Shown: positions 7,043 through 15,085, numbered from the stretch's first letter. The stretch is DNA of 33,154 nt from a bacterium (GCA_019912885.1 JAIOHV010000109.1:1-33154); one strand, 5' to 3'. The notes: generated by a model not told the origin, from the sequence alone. Numbers and translations are program-made.

Positions 7043-7885
7043 TCACAATCCCACCAGCTTCGCGCTTTCGTCCCACAGGCGCGCGTCGTCGGCGTCGTCA
7101 CGCGCGGTGGGGTAGAGCGTCGCCTCGCGGCACTTTGCGAAATATTTTCCCGTCACCCCCTCCGCTTCCGGCGAGCTTGCCAGGTAGATCTGCGTCTTCG
7201 CGCCTTCTTCCGGCGAGATGAGAAAGACGCGATCCGCCACCGCGGTCAGGGCGTCCATCCACCAGCTCTTGCCGCGCGTGATGTTCGTGGAGATGCCGCC
7301 CGGGTGCAGGCTGTTCGAGGTCAGCACGTCCGGCGAGTTTCTCCGCGCCAGCTCGCGCGAGAACATGATGTTCGCGATCTTGCTGCGCCCGTAGGCGACG
7401 GGGCTCTTGTAGCCATTGTGAAATTGCAGGTCGTCGAAGTCGATGCGCGAGAGGCGGTGCAGGCGCGAGGCGACGTTGACGACGCGCGCCGGCGCGCCCG
7501 CGCGGATGTTATCGAGCAGGAGGTTCGCCAGCAGAAACGGCGCGAGGTGGTTGACGCCGAAGTGCTTCTCGAAGCCATCGCGCGTCTCCTCGCGTTTTGG
7601 CGACCACAGGCCCGCGTTGTTGACGAGCACGTGGATTTTCGGAAAGCGCGCCTTGATATCCGCCGCCATGCGTCGCACGTCGTCGAGCGATTCGAAATCG
7701 CCCGCGGCCGCGTGAAGGCGAGCGGCGTCGCGCGCGATGTCGTTGATCGCGCGCCGGGCTTTTTCTTCGGTGCGGCCGTGCACGATGACCGACGCGCCCA
7801 TGCTGTGCAATTCGCGCGCGGTGACAAATCCGATTCCGCTTGTCGCGCCGGTCACCAGAACGACGCGCCCCGTCATGTCCGACAT
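7043..7885 (-). CDS. Short-chain dehydrogenase/reductase (retinol-dehydrogenase-like SDR)
   Basis: 280 residues. Classical SDR features: cofactor motif TGATSGIG (12-19), NNAG (89-92), catalytic Ser140 in VNVAS, and Y165xxxK169 (YGRSK). An Arg at position 38 (VHGRTEEK) after strand 2 suggests NADP(H). ATG 7885 is chosen over the upstream ATG 7915 because AGGGG lies 5 nt before it. The gene reads toward the histidine phosphatase/ACAD cluster but is separated from it by the tandem-repeat array. In Pseudomonas levulinate catabolism an SDR (LvaD) interconverts 4-oxo- and 4-hydroxyacyl-CoA, so a related redox role is plausible here; the retinol-dehydrogenase-like subgroup makes the substrate uncertain. 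Confidence 0.88.
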   Translation of the reverse strand: MSDMTGRVVLVTGATSGIGFVTARELHSMGASVIVHGRTEEKARRAINDIARDAARLHAAAGDFESLDDVRRMAADIKARFPKIHVLVNNAGLWSPKREETRDGFEKHFGVNHLAPFLLANLLLDNIRAGAPARVVNVASRLHRLSRIDFDDLQFHNGYKSPVAYGRSKIANIMFSRELARRNSPDVLTSNSLHPGGISTNITRGKSWWMDALTAVADRVFLISPEEGAKTQIYLASSPEAEGVTGKYFAKCREATLYPTARDDADDARLWDESAKLVGL

Positions 7886-7975
7886 GCGTTCCCCTGACGA
7901 ATGGATGACGGACAAAGCTTGCGGGCGCGGCTTGGCATCGTCAAGCTGAGAGGCGCCGAAACGTGCCGCGCCGCG

Positions 7976-7987
7976 GGAATTCCCGTG
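7976..7987. other. Palindrome CGGGAATTCCCG in the divergent gap
   Basis: A perfect 12-bp palindrome inside a larger imperfect GC-rich hairpin (about 7965-7996), between the SDR gene (-) and the metal ATPase gene (+). No T-tract follows on either strand, so it is not a clear terminator. Confidence 0.5.
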
Positions 7988-8064
7988 TGGCGGCGCATCG
8001 TGCGCGTGTCGTTCAGGCGATCTGGCTCATCCCGATAGAATTGGTACGAACGCGGCCGCGCGGC

Positions 8065-8078
8065 TTGACGCGCGTCAA
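8065..8078. promoter_or_regulatory. Perfect palindrome TTGACGCGCGTCAA upstream of the metal ATPase
   Basis: A perfect 14-bp palindrome 40 bp upstream of the ATPase start. Its left end, TTGACG, resembles a -35 hexamer, but the nearest A/T-rich -10-like word (CATAAA, 8092-8097) is too far away. It is a candidate operator for a metal-sensing repressor. No regulator gene is adjacent. In GC-rich DNA such palindromes arise by chance fairly often. Confidence 0.35.
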
Positions 8079-8117
8079 GTTGTCTTGCCGGACATAAAGG
8101 CGCGAGAGGACTAGCGT

Positions 8118-10106
8118 ATGAGTGGGTTGAATGACGATTCTCTTTGGCAAGACACAGGTTGCGTGGACGCGGTGGTAAATGCCGGCCGGGAGAGAATCCA
8201 AAGCTCTCCCATGTTCGACTTCCGCGGCGTTTCTCGGTCGGCGGCCATCGCCGCGTTCACGCTTGTTTCCCTCGCCGCGCATCTTCTCCTCCGCTTCGTT
8301 TTCGATTCTCCCCACGCGAACCTTCCGCTTTATGCCGCGCTTGCGCTCGGCGGCGTGCCGCTCCTCTACGAGCTGACGCGCGATCTTCTGCGCGCGGATT
8401 TCGGTTCCGATGTTCTCGCCGGCGTCGCGATCGTCACGTCGGTCATTCTCGGCGAGTACCTGGCGGGCGCGCTTGTGGTGCTGATGCTCTCGGGCGGGCA
8501 GGCGCTCGAGAGCTTTGCCGTGCGCCGCGCCTCCAGCGCACTTGCGGCGCTTGCCGCGCGCATGCCGAGCGTCGCGCATCGCAAAGACGGCGAGCGATTC
8601 GTCGACATCGCGATCGACGCCATCGCGGTGGGCGATCTTCTTGTCGTGCTGCCGCACGAGGCGTGCCCCGCGGACGGCGAGGTGATCGAGGGGCACGGTA
8701 CGATGAACGAGGCGTACCTCACCGGCGAGCCGTACGACATGAGCAAGGCGCCGGGTTCCGCGGTGATCTCCGGCGCGGTGAACGGCGAAAGCGCGCTGAC
8801 GATCCGCGCGACGCGGCGCGCCGTCGATTCGCGCTACGCGAAGATCATGGAGGTGATGCGCCAATCCGAGATGACGCGCCCGCGCATCCGGCGCCTGGCC
8901 GATCGGCTGGGCGCGCTTTATACGCCGATCGCCGTTGGCATCGGCGTCGCCGCCTGGGCCGCGACCGGCGAACCGATCCGTTTTCTCGCGGTGATGGTCG
9001 TCGCCACGCCGTGCCCGCTTCTGATCGCGATCCCCGTCGCGCTCATCGCGTCGATCTCGCTGTCGGCCCGGCGCGGCATCATCATCAAGGATCCGACGGT
9101 GCTCGAGCGCATCGACCGCTGCCGCACCGCGATCATCGACAAGACGGGCACGCTCACCTTCGGCCGTCCCGTGCTGACCGAAGTCATGGCCGCGCCGGGA
9201 ATCGACGCAAACGAGGCGCTGCGCCTGGCGGCCGCGCTCGAGGCGTATTCCAAGCACCCGCTCGCCGTGGCGGTCGTCGAGGCGGCGAAATCGCGCGGCC
9301 TTGCGGACGCGAAGGTCGCCGACGTGAGCGAGCAGCCCGGCCGCGGCCTGACCGGCCACGTCGACGGGCGCGAGGTGTATCTGACGAGCCGGCGCAAACT
9401 CGCGGACGCCGGCGAGATGCCGGAGCACGCCATCCCCGGCCGGGACGCGGGGCTCGAGGCGGTCGTGATGATTGACGGCGCGTGGGCCGCGACGCTCGCG
9501 TTCCGCGATGAGCCGCGCGACGAGGCGCATTCGTTCGTCAGCCATCTCGGGCCGCGTCACACGATAAGGCGCGTGCTTCTGGTTTCGGGCGACCGGCGCT
9601 CGGAGGTGGAGCACCTCGCCGGCCGCGTCGGCATCACGGAGATCCACGCGGAGGCAAGCCCCGAGGACAAGGTGCGTATCGTGAAGGAGGAAACGCGCCT
9701 CGCGCAGACGCTGATGATCGGCGACGGCATTAACGACGCGCCCGCGCTCGCCATGGCGACGGTGGGCGTCGCGTTCGGTACATCGAACGACCCCGCGTCG
9801 CAGGCCGCGGGCGCGGTGATCCTGAACCCCACGCTCGACAAGGTGGACGAGCTTTTGCACATCTCGCGGCGCTTTTTGTCGATCGCGCTGCAAAGTGCCG
9901 TGGGCGGCATGGCGCTTTCCGTCGTGGGGATGGGATTCGCGGCGTTCGGCCTTCTCCCCCCCGTGGCCGGCGCGCTCACGCAGGAGGCGATCGACGTTGT
10001 CTCCATCGCGAACGCGCTTCGCGCCGCCCGCGCCGCGGGGCCGCTGACGGATTTGCCGGCGCAAGCCTCGCGCGCCGAGGCCGCGACTGTATCCGCCCCC
10101 GCCTGA
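8118..10106 (+). CDS. Heavy-metal-translocating P1B-type ATPase with TPCP motif, no N-terminal metal-binding domain
   Basis: 662 residues. P-type ATPase signatures: TGEP (actuator domain), membrane metal-site motif TPCP (T297-C299-P300) in ATPCPLLIAIP, phosphorylation site DKTGT (D341), the P1B-specific SKHPLA histidine-proline motif, and GDGINDAP (from residue 535). There is no GMxCxxC or ferredoxin-like domain at the N terminus, only about 40 residues before the first membrane helix. The TPC motif differs from the CPC of Cu/Zn pumps and resembles what is reported for P1B-5, linked to Ni/Fe. The metal cannot be fixed from sequence. ATG 8118 follows AGAGG with 8-nt spacing. An internal ATG at 8212 is possible. 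Confidence 0.9.
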   Translation: MSGLNDDSLWQDTGCVDAVVNAGRERIQSSPMFDFRGVSRSAAIAAFTLVSLAAHLLLRFVFDSPHANLPLYAALALGGVPLLYELTRDLLRADFGSDVLAGVAIVTSVILGEYLAGALVVLMLSGGQALESFAVRRASSALAALAARMPSVAHRKDGERFVDIAIDAIAVGDLLVVLPHEACPADGEVIEGHGTMNEAYLTGEPYDMSKAPGSAVISGAVNGESALTIRATRRAVDSRYAKIMEVMRQSEMTRPRIRRLADRLGALYTPIAVGIGVAAWAATGEPIRFLAVMVVATPCPLLIAIPVALIASISLSARRGIIIKDPTVLERIDRCRTAIIDKTGTLTFGRPVLTEVMAAPGIDANEALRLAAALEAYSKHPLAVAVVEAAKSRGLADAKVADVSEQPGRGLTGHVDGREVYLTSRRKLADAGEMPEHAIPGRDAGLEAVVMIDGAWAATLAFRDEPRDEAHSFVSHLGPRHTIRRVLLVSGDRRSEVEHLAGRVGITEIHAEASPEDKVRIVKEETRLAQTLMIGDGINDAPALAMATVGVAFGTSNDPASQAAGAVILNPTLDKVDELLHISRRFLSIALQSAVGGMALSVVGMGFAAFGLLPPVAGALTQEAIDVVSIANALRAARAAGPLTDLPAQASRAEAATVSAPA

Positions 10107-10204
10107 CGCGAATTTTTTCGATCCGCCTCCCGCGAATTCGAGTATATTCGCCCCTCAACATTTCGATCGGACAGGCGGGCTTGCGGCCCGAATGGAGGTG
10201 CGAT

Positions 10205-11800
10205 GTGAGGCGTTTTCGATTTCTGGTGGCCGGACTGTTGCTTTTCGCCGCGAGCGGCGCTGCGGCTGACGACGACGCGGGCGACTTCGATTTCGAGGGA
10301 TCGCTGTATCTATCGAAATTGAACCCCGAACTCGCGGCCGCTTTCGAGAATTTCCACGCAACAAGCATCAGTAACGGCCCCGCCCGCAACCCCTTGTGGG
10401 TCGGCTTTTATGGCTACGGGCAGGGCGGCTACGCCGCGGGCGCCTTCGGCGTCGACGATGCGACGAACTTCGACGGCGGCGAGGTTTCCGATCTGATTAC
10501 TTTTGTCGATCCGGCCTGGGCCGGGCTTTTTTCCGTCACCGGAATCGCCGGCGGCGGGGTCGGATTCACGGGATCGTTTGGCGGCGACTTTTTCACCGGC
10601 GTCGATCCGGGCGAGTCCGCGCTCGAAGGCTTCACCGTGAATTTCAACCTAAACGATCAATTCGGATGCGGGCTCCGGGTTCTGGCCGTGAACAATACCC
10701 TGTGGGCCACCGGTTATGCCGTCGACGACGCCTTTGGCGAAAACGCCTTCCTGGGCCGCATCGCGGTCGACAGCCCGTCGTTGACCGCCCAGTGGGACTG
10801 GACGAAGACCTGGAAGGCCTCGGACGGCGGCCACACGCGCGGATTGCACCTTCTGCCCAACGGATCCGGGGCGATCGTCGCCGGTTCCGTCCTGACGCCG
10901 GGCCTCCAGGCGGGCGGCTTCGTGAAAGGATTTGACGAGTTCGGCGGCACGACGTTCAGCGTCGAATACCTTCCCGACGGAACCGAGAACGAAATTCTCG
11001 TCGATTTCTTTCCCGGGCCGGAAGGCGAGGCGCACCTTCTCTACAACGAATTCGATCTCGGCTCGTTTCAGACGTCGAAGGTCTATATCGTCGATCCGCA
11101 GAATCCGGGCGATCCCGTTTCCGGCTGGCCGGCGTGGGATGACGAGTCGTCCGACCGGCTCCTCGGCGGCGACTATTCCCCCGGGTTCGATTTTGTGGAA
11201 CCGCGACGGTATTTCCTGGGCGCGCGGCTTGCGTTCAAGTCCGCCGGCGAGGAAATCGTCCTGCGCGCGTACGATGAGGACGGCGACGAGGCGGGCTCGT
11301 TTACGAAGCTCGCGGCGCAGGGAGACGACGCCGTACTCGCCGATGTCACGGCGTATCGCAACCTGGTCGCGGTCTCGAATCTTGTGACGCCCGCGGACGA
11401 CCAACTCGACGTAGAAGTTTACGTCGCCGACATGGCCGTCGCGTCAGGTGATGCGAAGGAGGAAATCGTGCCGCGTACGCTCGAGGTCTCGAAGGATATC
11501 TTCGGAGACGACACCGACGTGGGCGAGTCAAGCGCCATGATGGCGTTTTCGGATACCGGGCTCCTGTACGTGGTGATCGGTTACGACGACGGCGACGGCG
11601 CCGCGATCGTCACGGCGCGATACACGGTTCCGCTTCTTACGGGCGGCGACGACGACGACGACGCGGACGACGACGACGCGGATGACGACGACTCTGACGA
11701 CGACGGCGCGGGCGACGACGATGACGACGATGACGACGCCACCCACGACGACGACGGTGGTGATGATGACGACGACGACGACGGCTGTTGCGGGTGTTGA
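10205..11800 (+). CDS. Secreted protein with Asp-rich, Cys-terminated tail (function unknown)
   Basis: 531 residues. The GTG start at 10205 is set by GGAGGTG four bases upstream. The signal peptide is MRRFRFLVAGLLLFAASGAAA, with cleavage expected before DDDAGD. The body (about 30-480) is rich in Gly, Asp and aromatic residues in a repetitive beta pattern, suggesting a beta-propeller-like fold, but I recognise no family. The last 50 or so residues (from about 481) are almost pure Asp with a few Ala, Ser, Gly and His, ending GCCGC. The tail may bind Ca2+ or act as a surface spacer, with the terminal cysteines a possible attachment site; this is inference. A TATATT word at 10143-10148 could be a -10 element, but no good -35 is visible. 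Confidence 0.8.
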   Translation: MRRFRFLVAGLLLFAASGAAADDDAGDFDFEGSLYLSKLNPELAAAFENFHATSISNGPARNPLWVGFYGYGQGGYAAGAFGVDDATNFDGGEVSDLITFVDPAWAGLFSVTGIAGGGVGFTGSFGGDFFTGVDPGESALEGFTVNFNLNDQFGCGLRVLAVNNTLWATGYAVDDAFGENAFLGRIAVDSPSLTAQWDWTKTWKASDGGHTRGLHLLPNGSGAIVAGSVLTPGLQAGGFVKGFDEFGGTTFSVEYLPDGTENEILVDFFPGPEGEAHLLYNEFDLGSFQTSKVYIVDPQNPGDPVSGWPAWDDESSDRLLGGDYSPGFDFVEPRRYFLGARLAFKSAGEEIVLRAYDEDGDEAGSFTKLAAQGDDAVLADVTAYRNLVAVSNLVTPADDQLDVEVYVADMAVASGDAKEEIVPRTLEVSKDIFGDDTDVGESSAMMAFSDTGLLYVVIGYDDGDGAAIVTARYTVPLLTGGDDDDDADDDDADDDDSDDDGAGDDDDDDDDATHDDDGGDDDDDDDGCCGC

Positions 11801-11924
11801 CGGAGCGTTTTTGCCGGCGCCGTGCAAACGCCGTCGGGTTGCGGCGCACGTTTCCGGAAGCACGTTGCGCTTAGACGGGCGTGCCGCGCCGTGGCGCGCG
11901 TCCGGAGTTCGCTGAGGTCGCGCC

Positions 11925-12986
11925 ATGCCGATTCGGCCCATCCCGTGGTACGCGCACAACCTCGTCCGTAACACAACCCGGATCCGGTTTGCGGGTATCG
12001 TAGTGATCGCGATTCTGGTCTCGCTCGAAGCGCTGTTGCGCGTGTCCGGAATCGCTCGCGCGAATGTCGACAAGGTCTATTCCGACATCTATGACATCGA
12101 ATATGTGATGTTGCCCGGCACCGTGTACCCGTACTCCAAGGACGGCGAACACCTCAATGAGCATGGATTTCGCGGCAAACCCCTCCCACGCGAGCGGACA
12201 CCCGGCCTCCGCCGCGTCATCTGCATGGGCGACTCCACGACCGCCGGTTACGGTCCTCTCGAAGACTCGTATCCCTATCGTCTGCAAGTCGAGTTGGAGA
12301 AGGATTTTGGCGAAGGGCGTGTGGAGGTTTTCAACGCGGGGCTGCCCGGAACGTGCCTCCTCCAACAGCTTCTGCTATTCCAGCGCCTATTGCGAAAATG
12401 GCGACCGGACGTGTTGGTTGTAGGTGGACAAGGGGACGGGCGGCGGGATGTCTACCTCTATCGGCGCGAACTGGAGAGGGAGCGGTTCAAGCGGCTCTAC
12501 ACGGCGCGGCGATATTTGGCCAAGAGCGAAATTTATCGAACGATGCGACGTCTGATCAAAGGACCGCCCGTGGGGCTCGTCCTTGATCCGATGAATGCCG
12601 GATCGGACACGTTCACAAATTATCACGCGCAGATGGATTTGTGGGCCGATCTCGAGCGGTTTGACGCGATGGGCCGGGAGGACGGATTTAAACTCATCTT
12701 TTTTCATCCACCTGATCGATCGCAGATCGAGGCGCTGCGGGCTCAGGGCCTGCAGCCCGGCACGCCGGGATACCGCGCGAGCACCTACCGGGGAATTCCC
12801 GAACAGTTTGCGCGGCGCCACGGACACCCCTTCGTCGACGTCATTCCCGGATTTCTCGCCGAGCCCATGAACCAGGAGCTTTTCTACGATCCCGTCCATC
12901 CCGGCGGCCGCGGAAACCGTGTCCTGGCCCGGCAGATCGCGAATGTCGTCCGCGAGAAGCTCGCAGATGCGGTCGTGGCGGATTGA
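11925..12986 (+). CDS. Membrane-anchored SGNH/GDSL hydrolase family protein
   Basis: 353 residues. One N-terminal membrane segment (about 20-38, IRFAGIVVIAILVSLEALL) is followed by an SGNH domain. Block I is VICMGDSTTAGYG with nucleophile Ser104. Block II is VFNAGLPGT (Gly139). Block V is YDPVHPGG with Asp322 and His325. Block III, normally GxND, reads GGQGD (167-171), so the oxyanion-hole Asn is missing. Substrates of this group are usually acyl or acetyl esters on polysaccharides or lipids; nothing here specifies one. GAGG lies 8 nt before the start. It is 124 bp downstream of the Asp-tailed protein and 45 bp upstream of a PIG-L deacetylase, which may indicate a shared envelope-modification role. 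Confidence 0.8.
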   Translation: MPIRPIPWYAHNLVRNTTRIRFAGIVVIAILVSLEALLRVSGIARANVDKVYSDIYDIEYVMLPGTVYPYSKDGEHLNEHGFRGKPLPRERTPGLRRVICMGDSTTAGYGPLEDSYPYRLQVELEKDFGEGRVEVFNAGLPGTCLLQQLLLFQRLLRKWRPDVLVVGGQGDGRRDVYLYRRELERERFKRLYTARRYLAKSEIYRTMRRLIKGPPVGLVLDPMNAGSDTFTNYHAQMDLWADLERFDAMGREDGFKLIFFHPPDRSQIEALRAQGLQPGTPGYRASTYRGIPEQFARRHGHPFVDVIPGFLAEPMNQELFYDPVHPGGRGNRVLARQIANVVREKLADAVVAD

Positions 12987-13031
12987 GAGGCGGCATGGAC
13001 ACATAACCGTCCGCGTCGTAAAAACACCGCC

Positions 13032-13928
13032 ATGAAATACCGAATGATCGCGGCGTTCGTCGCGTTGACTTTCGCCTCCGCCTGCGGCGCGCGGATCGTG
13101 CCGAAGGACGGCGTCGAAAAGACGCTCGACGAAATTCTCGACGGTCCCGTGCGCGTCATGTGGGTGGCCGCGCATCCGGACGACGAGGGGTTCGCCGGGG
13201 GCGTGCTGTCGAAGGCGGCCGCGAACGGCGAGGTGTATCTTCTCGTCCTCACGCACGGTGACGGCGGCGCGTGTCACGTGCCGACCGGCTGCGGCGACAA
13301 CCTGGGCGACTGGCGGCATCGCGAGCTGATGGAGGTCGCGTACGAGTACGACGCGATCCTTCAGCACGAGCGCTACTTCAACGCGCCGCTTCCGGTGGAG
13401 AGCTTTCCGCCGCGCCACGAGTTGGCGCGGATGTGGATCGACAAGGGCGACCCGACGCTGAAGATCGCGGCGGCGATCCGCCGCTTCCGCCCCGACGTAA
13501 TTTTCGCCCTCGGCCCGACGCAGGGCGGCACGGGGCACCCGGAACATCAGCTCGCCAGCCGGTTCGCCATGGCGGGTGTGCGGATGGCGGCCGATCCCAA
13601 GGCCGACGTGCCCGGCGATCCGTGGCGCGTGCCGAACACGTATTATTTGCTTTCCAAGTGGTGGCTCGCGCGCGTGATCGGTATCGCCGATCCCGAGACG
13701 CCGAGCGAAAAATTCGACCTGCTGCAATATTGTTCGGACGGCATGTCGTGTGCCGAGCAAATGGCCGAACACACGCGGCCGCACAAGTCGCAGGCGGCCG
13801 ACGCGGCGGGGCTGCGCTTCATCGCCAACAGCACCTGGTCGACCTACCTCTACCGCGTCGATCCGTTCACGGAGATCGCCGATCCGCTCGAACCCGTGGA
13901 GCACGGCGGGATGAACCTCGCCGACTGA
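13032..13928 (+). CDS. PIG-L (LmbE-like) family deacetylase, probable lipoprotein
   Basis: 298 residues. The N terminus MKYRMIAAFVALTFASAC is a lipoprotein-type signal with Cys18 as the probable lipidated residue, although -3 is Ala rather than Leu. The zinc site of the PIG-L fold is visible as AHPDDE (H48, D51, with D50 as catalytic base) and GHPEH (H169 and H172). Family members remove N-acetyl groups from GlcNAc-type sugars such as GlcNAc-PI, mycothiol precursors and antibiotics. The lipoprotein signal places this one outside the cytoplasm, where glycan deacetylation is likely. It follows the SGNH hydrolase by 45 bp and may be cotranscribed. No clear Shine-Dalgarno precedes ATG 13032. Confidence 0.85.
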   Translation: MKYRMIAAFVALTFASACGARIVPKDGVEKTLDEILDGPVRVMWVAAHPDDEGFAGGVLSKAAANGEVYLLVLTHGDGGACHVPTGCGDNLGDWRHRELMEVAYEYDAILQHERYFNAPLPVESFPPRHELARMWIDKGDPTLKIAAAIRRFRPDVIFALGPTQGGTGHPEHQLASRFAMAGVRMAADPKADVPGDPWRVPNTYYLLSKWWLARVIGIADPETPSEKFDLLQYCSDGMSCAEQMAEHTRPHKSQAADAAGLRFIANSTWSTYLYRVDPFTEIADPLEPVEHGGMNLAD

Positions 13929-13990
13929 TTCGTTCGCGCGCCGGTAGGATTCGGCCCCGCGTTGCGTTATCCTTTTCGAAGGAGGTCGAT

Positions 13991-14296
13991 ATGGCCGCGA
14001 CGGAAAAAATTGAAGTGGAGTTGCCGAAGGAACTGCTGCGTCATCTGGAAATGTCCGGAAAAGATCGAAGCGATTTCATCCGGCTGGCGATTGAACACGA
14101 ACTTGCCCGACAGCTCCATGAGGGTCTTCGATTATCTTACGAAAATCCGCATCCGGAATCGGAAGAATTTGCCGAACTAGGATTGGCCGACTGGGCCGCG
14201 GGGCTACCCGAAGGCGACGAGGGTCTCGTTGACCCCAGTGCGGGAACGCCAATCCGATGGGTCGAAGGCAAGGGTTGGGTCGAGGAAACCGAGTGA
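13991..14296 (+). CDS. Antitoxin of a MazF/PemK-type toxin-antitoxin pair
   Basis: A 101-residue acidic protein whose start is set by GGAGGT four bases before ATG 13991. Residues 1-45 (KIEVELPKELLRHLEMSGKDRSDFIRLAIEHEL) have the strand-helix-helix spacing of a ribbon-helix-helix DNA-binding domain. The acidic, proline-containing C-terminal half would be the toxin-neutralising segment. Its TGA stop overlaps the toxin GTG start as GTGA (14293-14296), as expected for a coupled antitoxin-toxin operon. Typical regulation would be autorepression by the complex at its own promoter. No clear promoter hexamers were found. Confidence 0.8.
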   Translation: MAATEKIEVELPKELLRHLEMSGKDRSDFIRLAIEHELARQLHEGLRLSYENPHPESEEFAELGLADWAAGLPEGDEGLVDPSAGTPIRWVEGKGWVEETE

Positions 14297-14673
14297 TTCT
14301 TGAGCGCGGCACGATTGTTTTCGCAAACCTCAGCCCGACGATCGGTCATGAACAACGCGGTTTTCGCCCGTGCGTTGTCGTCAGCAGTCCCGATACTTCT
14401 GATGCGCAACGTTTCGGCATCGTTGCGATCATTCCGGTTACGCGCACAGCAGGCATCGGTATTCTCTATCCGCGAATTTCACCAGGAAAAGGCAGCCGTT
14501 TGACGCATGATTCGTATGCGCTGATCGATCAGATCCGCGCGATCGATCATCGGCGAATCCAGCGTCGGCTGGGACGAATCACGGACAGCGAACTCGCCGC
14601 AATCGATCGCGGACTGATCGCTTATCTCGGCCTCGTCAGTGCTCCGCCTGCGTCGGAGGAGACAGGCGAGTGA
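14293..14673 (+). CDS. MazF/PemK-type endoribonuclease toxin
   Basis: 126 residues from GTG 14293. The N terminus ERGTIVFANLSPTIGHEQRGFRPCVVVSS carries the family hallmarks: RG-x-(I/V) in strand 1, P-T-x-G-x-E-Q-x-G-x-RP in the S1-S2 loop, and VVVSS. Later ALIDQIRAID matches the family's D-Q-[IV]-[RK] motif. Members cleave mRNA at short specific sequences and are held inactive by the cognate antitoxin, here the gene immediately upstream with a 4-bp overlap. Its last 38 bp overlap tail-to-tail with the PilZ gene on the other strand (14636-14673). Confidence 0.9.
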   Translation: MILERGTIVFANLSPTIGHEQRGFRPCVVVSSPDTSDAQRFGIVAIIPVTRTAGIGILYPRISPGKGSRLTHDSYALIDQIRAIDHRRIQRRLGRITDSELAAIDRGLIAYLGLVSAPPASEETGE

Positions 14674-15085
14674 GCGCCCGCATTTCCCGCAGCGCCTCGG
14701 CCGAGCGCTCCGCGGCGCTTTCGTCGCGCCCGAGGACGGTGCCTTCGATCTCGTTCCACGTGCTGCCGTCCAGGTCCAGCCATTGCACGCCCATGCCGGC
14801 CAGCGGATCGTAAACGTCTCCGCGCGCGCGGCGGATATGGCGCACCTGGCCGTGGATCGCCACGCGCCGCGGCGGCGACTCCGGCTCCTTTTGATTGAAC
14901 AGCGAAACGATGACATCGAGCTCGTCGCCGACCTTCAGCGGGTTTTTGGTGCGGATGAAGATTCCGCCCTCGCTGATATTGACGCTCAGATGATGCTTAT
15001 GCAGTCTGTTCCGGTCGACGTAATAATCGACCGGAAGGAGGGCGTCCCGGCGCTCCGACGTGCGTTTTTCGACGTTAGGATCCAT
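14636..15085 (-). CDS. PilZ domain protein (putative c-di-GMP receptor)
   Basis: 149 residues from ATG 15085, essentially a single PilZ domain. Expected c-di-GMP-binding features are an N-terminal arginine region (KRTSERRDALLPVDY, in place of the classical RxxxR) and NISEGGIF, matching (D/N)xSxxG. The C-terminal half, with GVQWLDLDG, fits the PilZ barrel. Longer starts at ATG 15139 or upstream are possible, but the domain begins at ERR and the extra residues look unrelated. No convincing Shine-Dalgarno precedes either start. No cyclase, phosphodiesterase or pilus gene is nearby, so the output is unknown. Its 3' end overlaps the mazF-like gene by 38 bp in convergent orientation. Confidence 0.85.
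   Translation of the reverse strand: MDPNVEKRTSERRDALLPVDYYVDRNRLHKHHLSVNISEGGIFIRTKNPLKVGDELDVIVSLFNQKEPESPPRRVAIHGQVRHIRRARGDVYDPLAGMGVQWLDLDGSTWNEIEGTVLGRDESAAERSAEALREMRALTRLSPPTQAEH

Noticed and set aside
6131-7115. Long open frames on both strands through the 69-bp array, encoding repeated GPQTERSGVRGR-like peptides
   Set aside because: They stay open only because the repeat units are multiples of three; there is no Shine-Dalgarno, no family resemblance, and they run into the phosphatase gene antisense.
8013-10064. A 683-codon open frame on the minus strand opposite the metal ATPase
   Set aside because: Its product is an Arg/His/Asp-rich low-complexity string typical of the antisense of GC-rich genes, while the plus strand shows every P-type ATPase motif.
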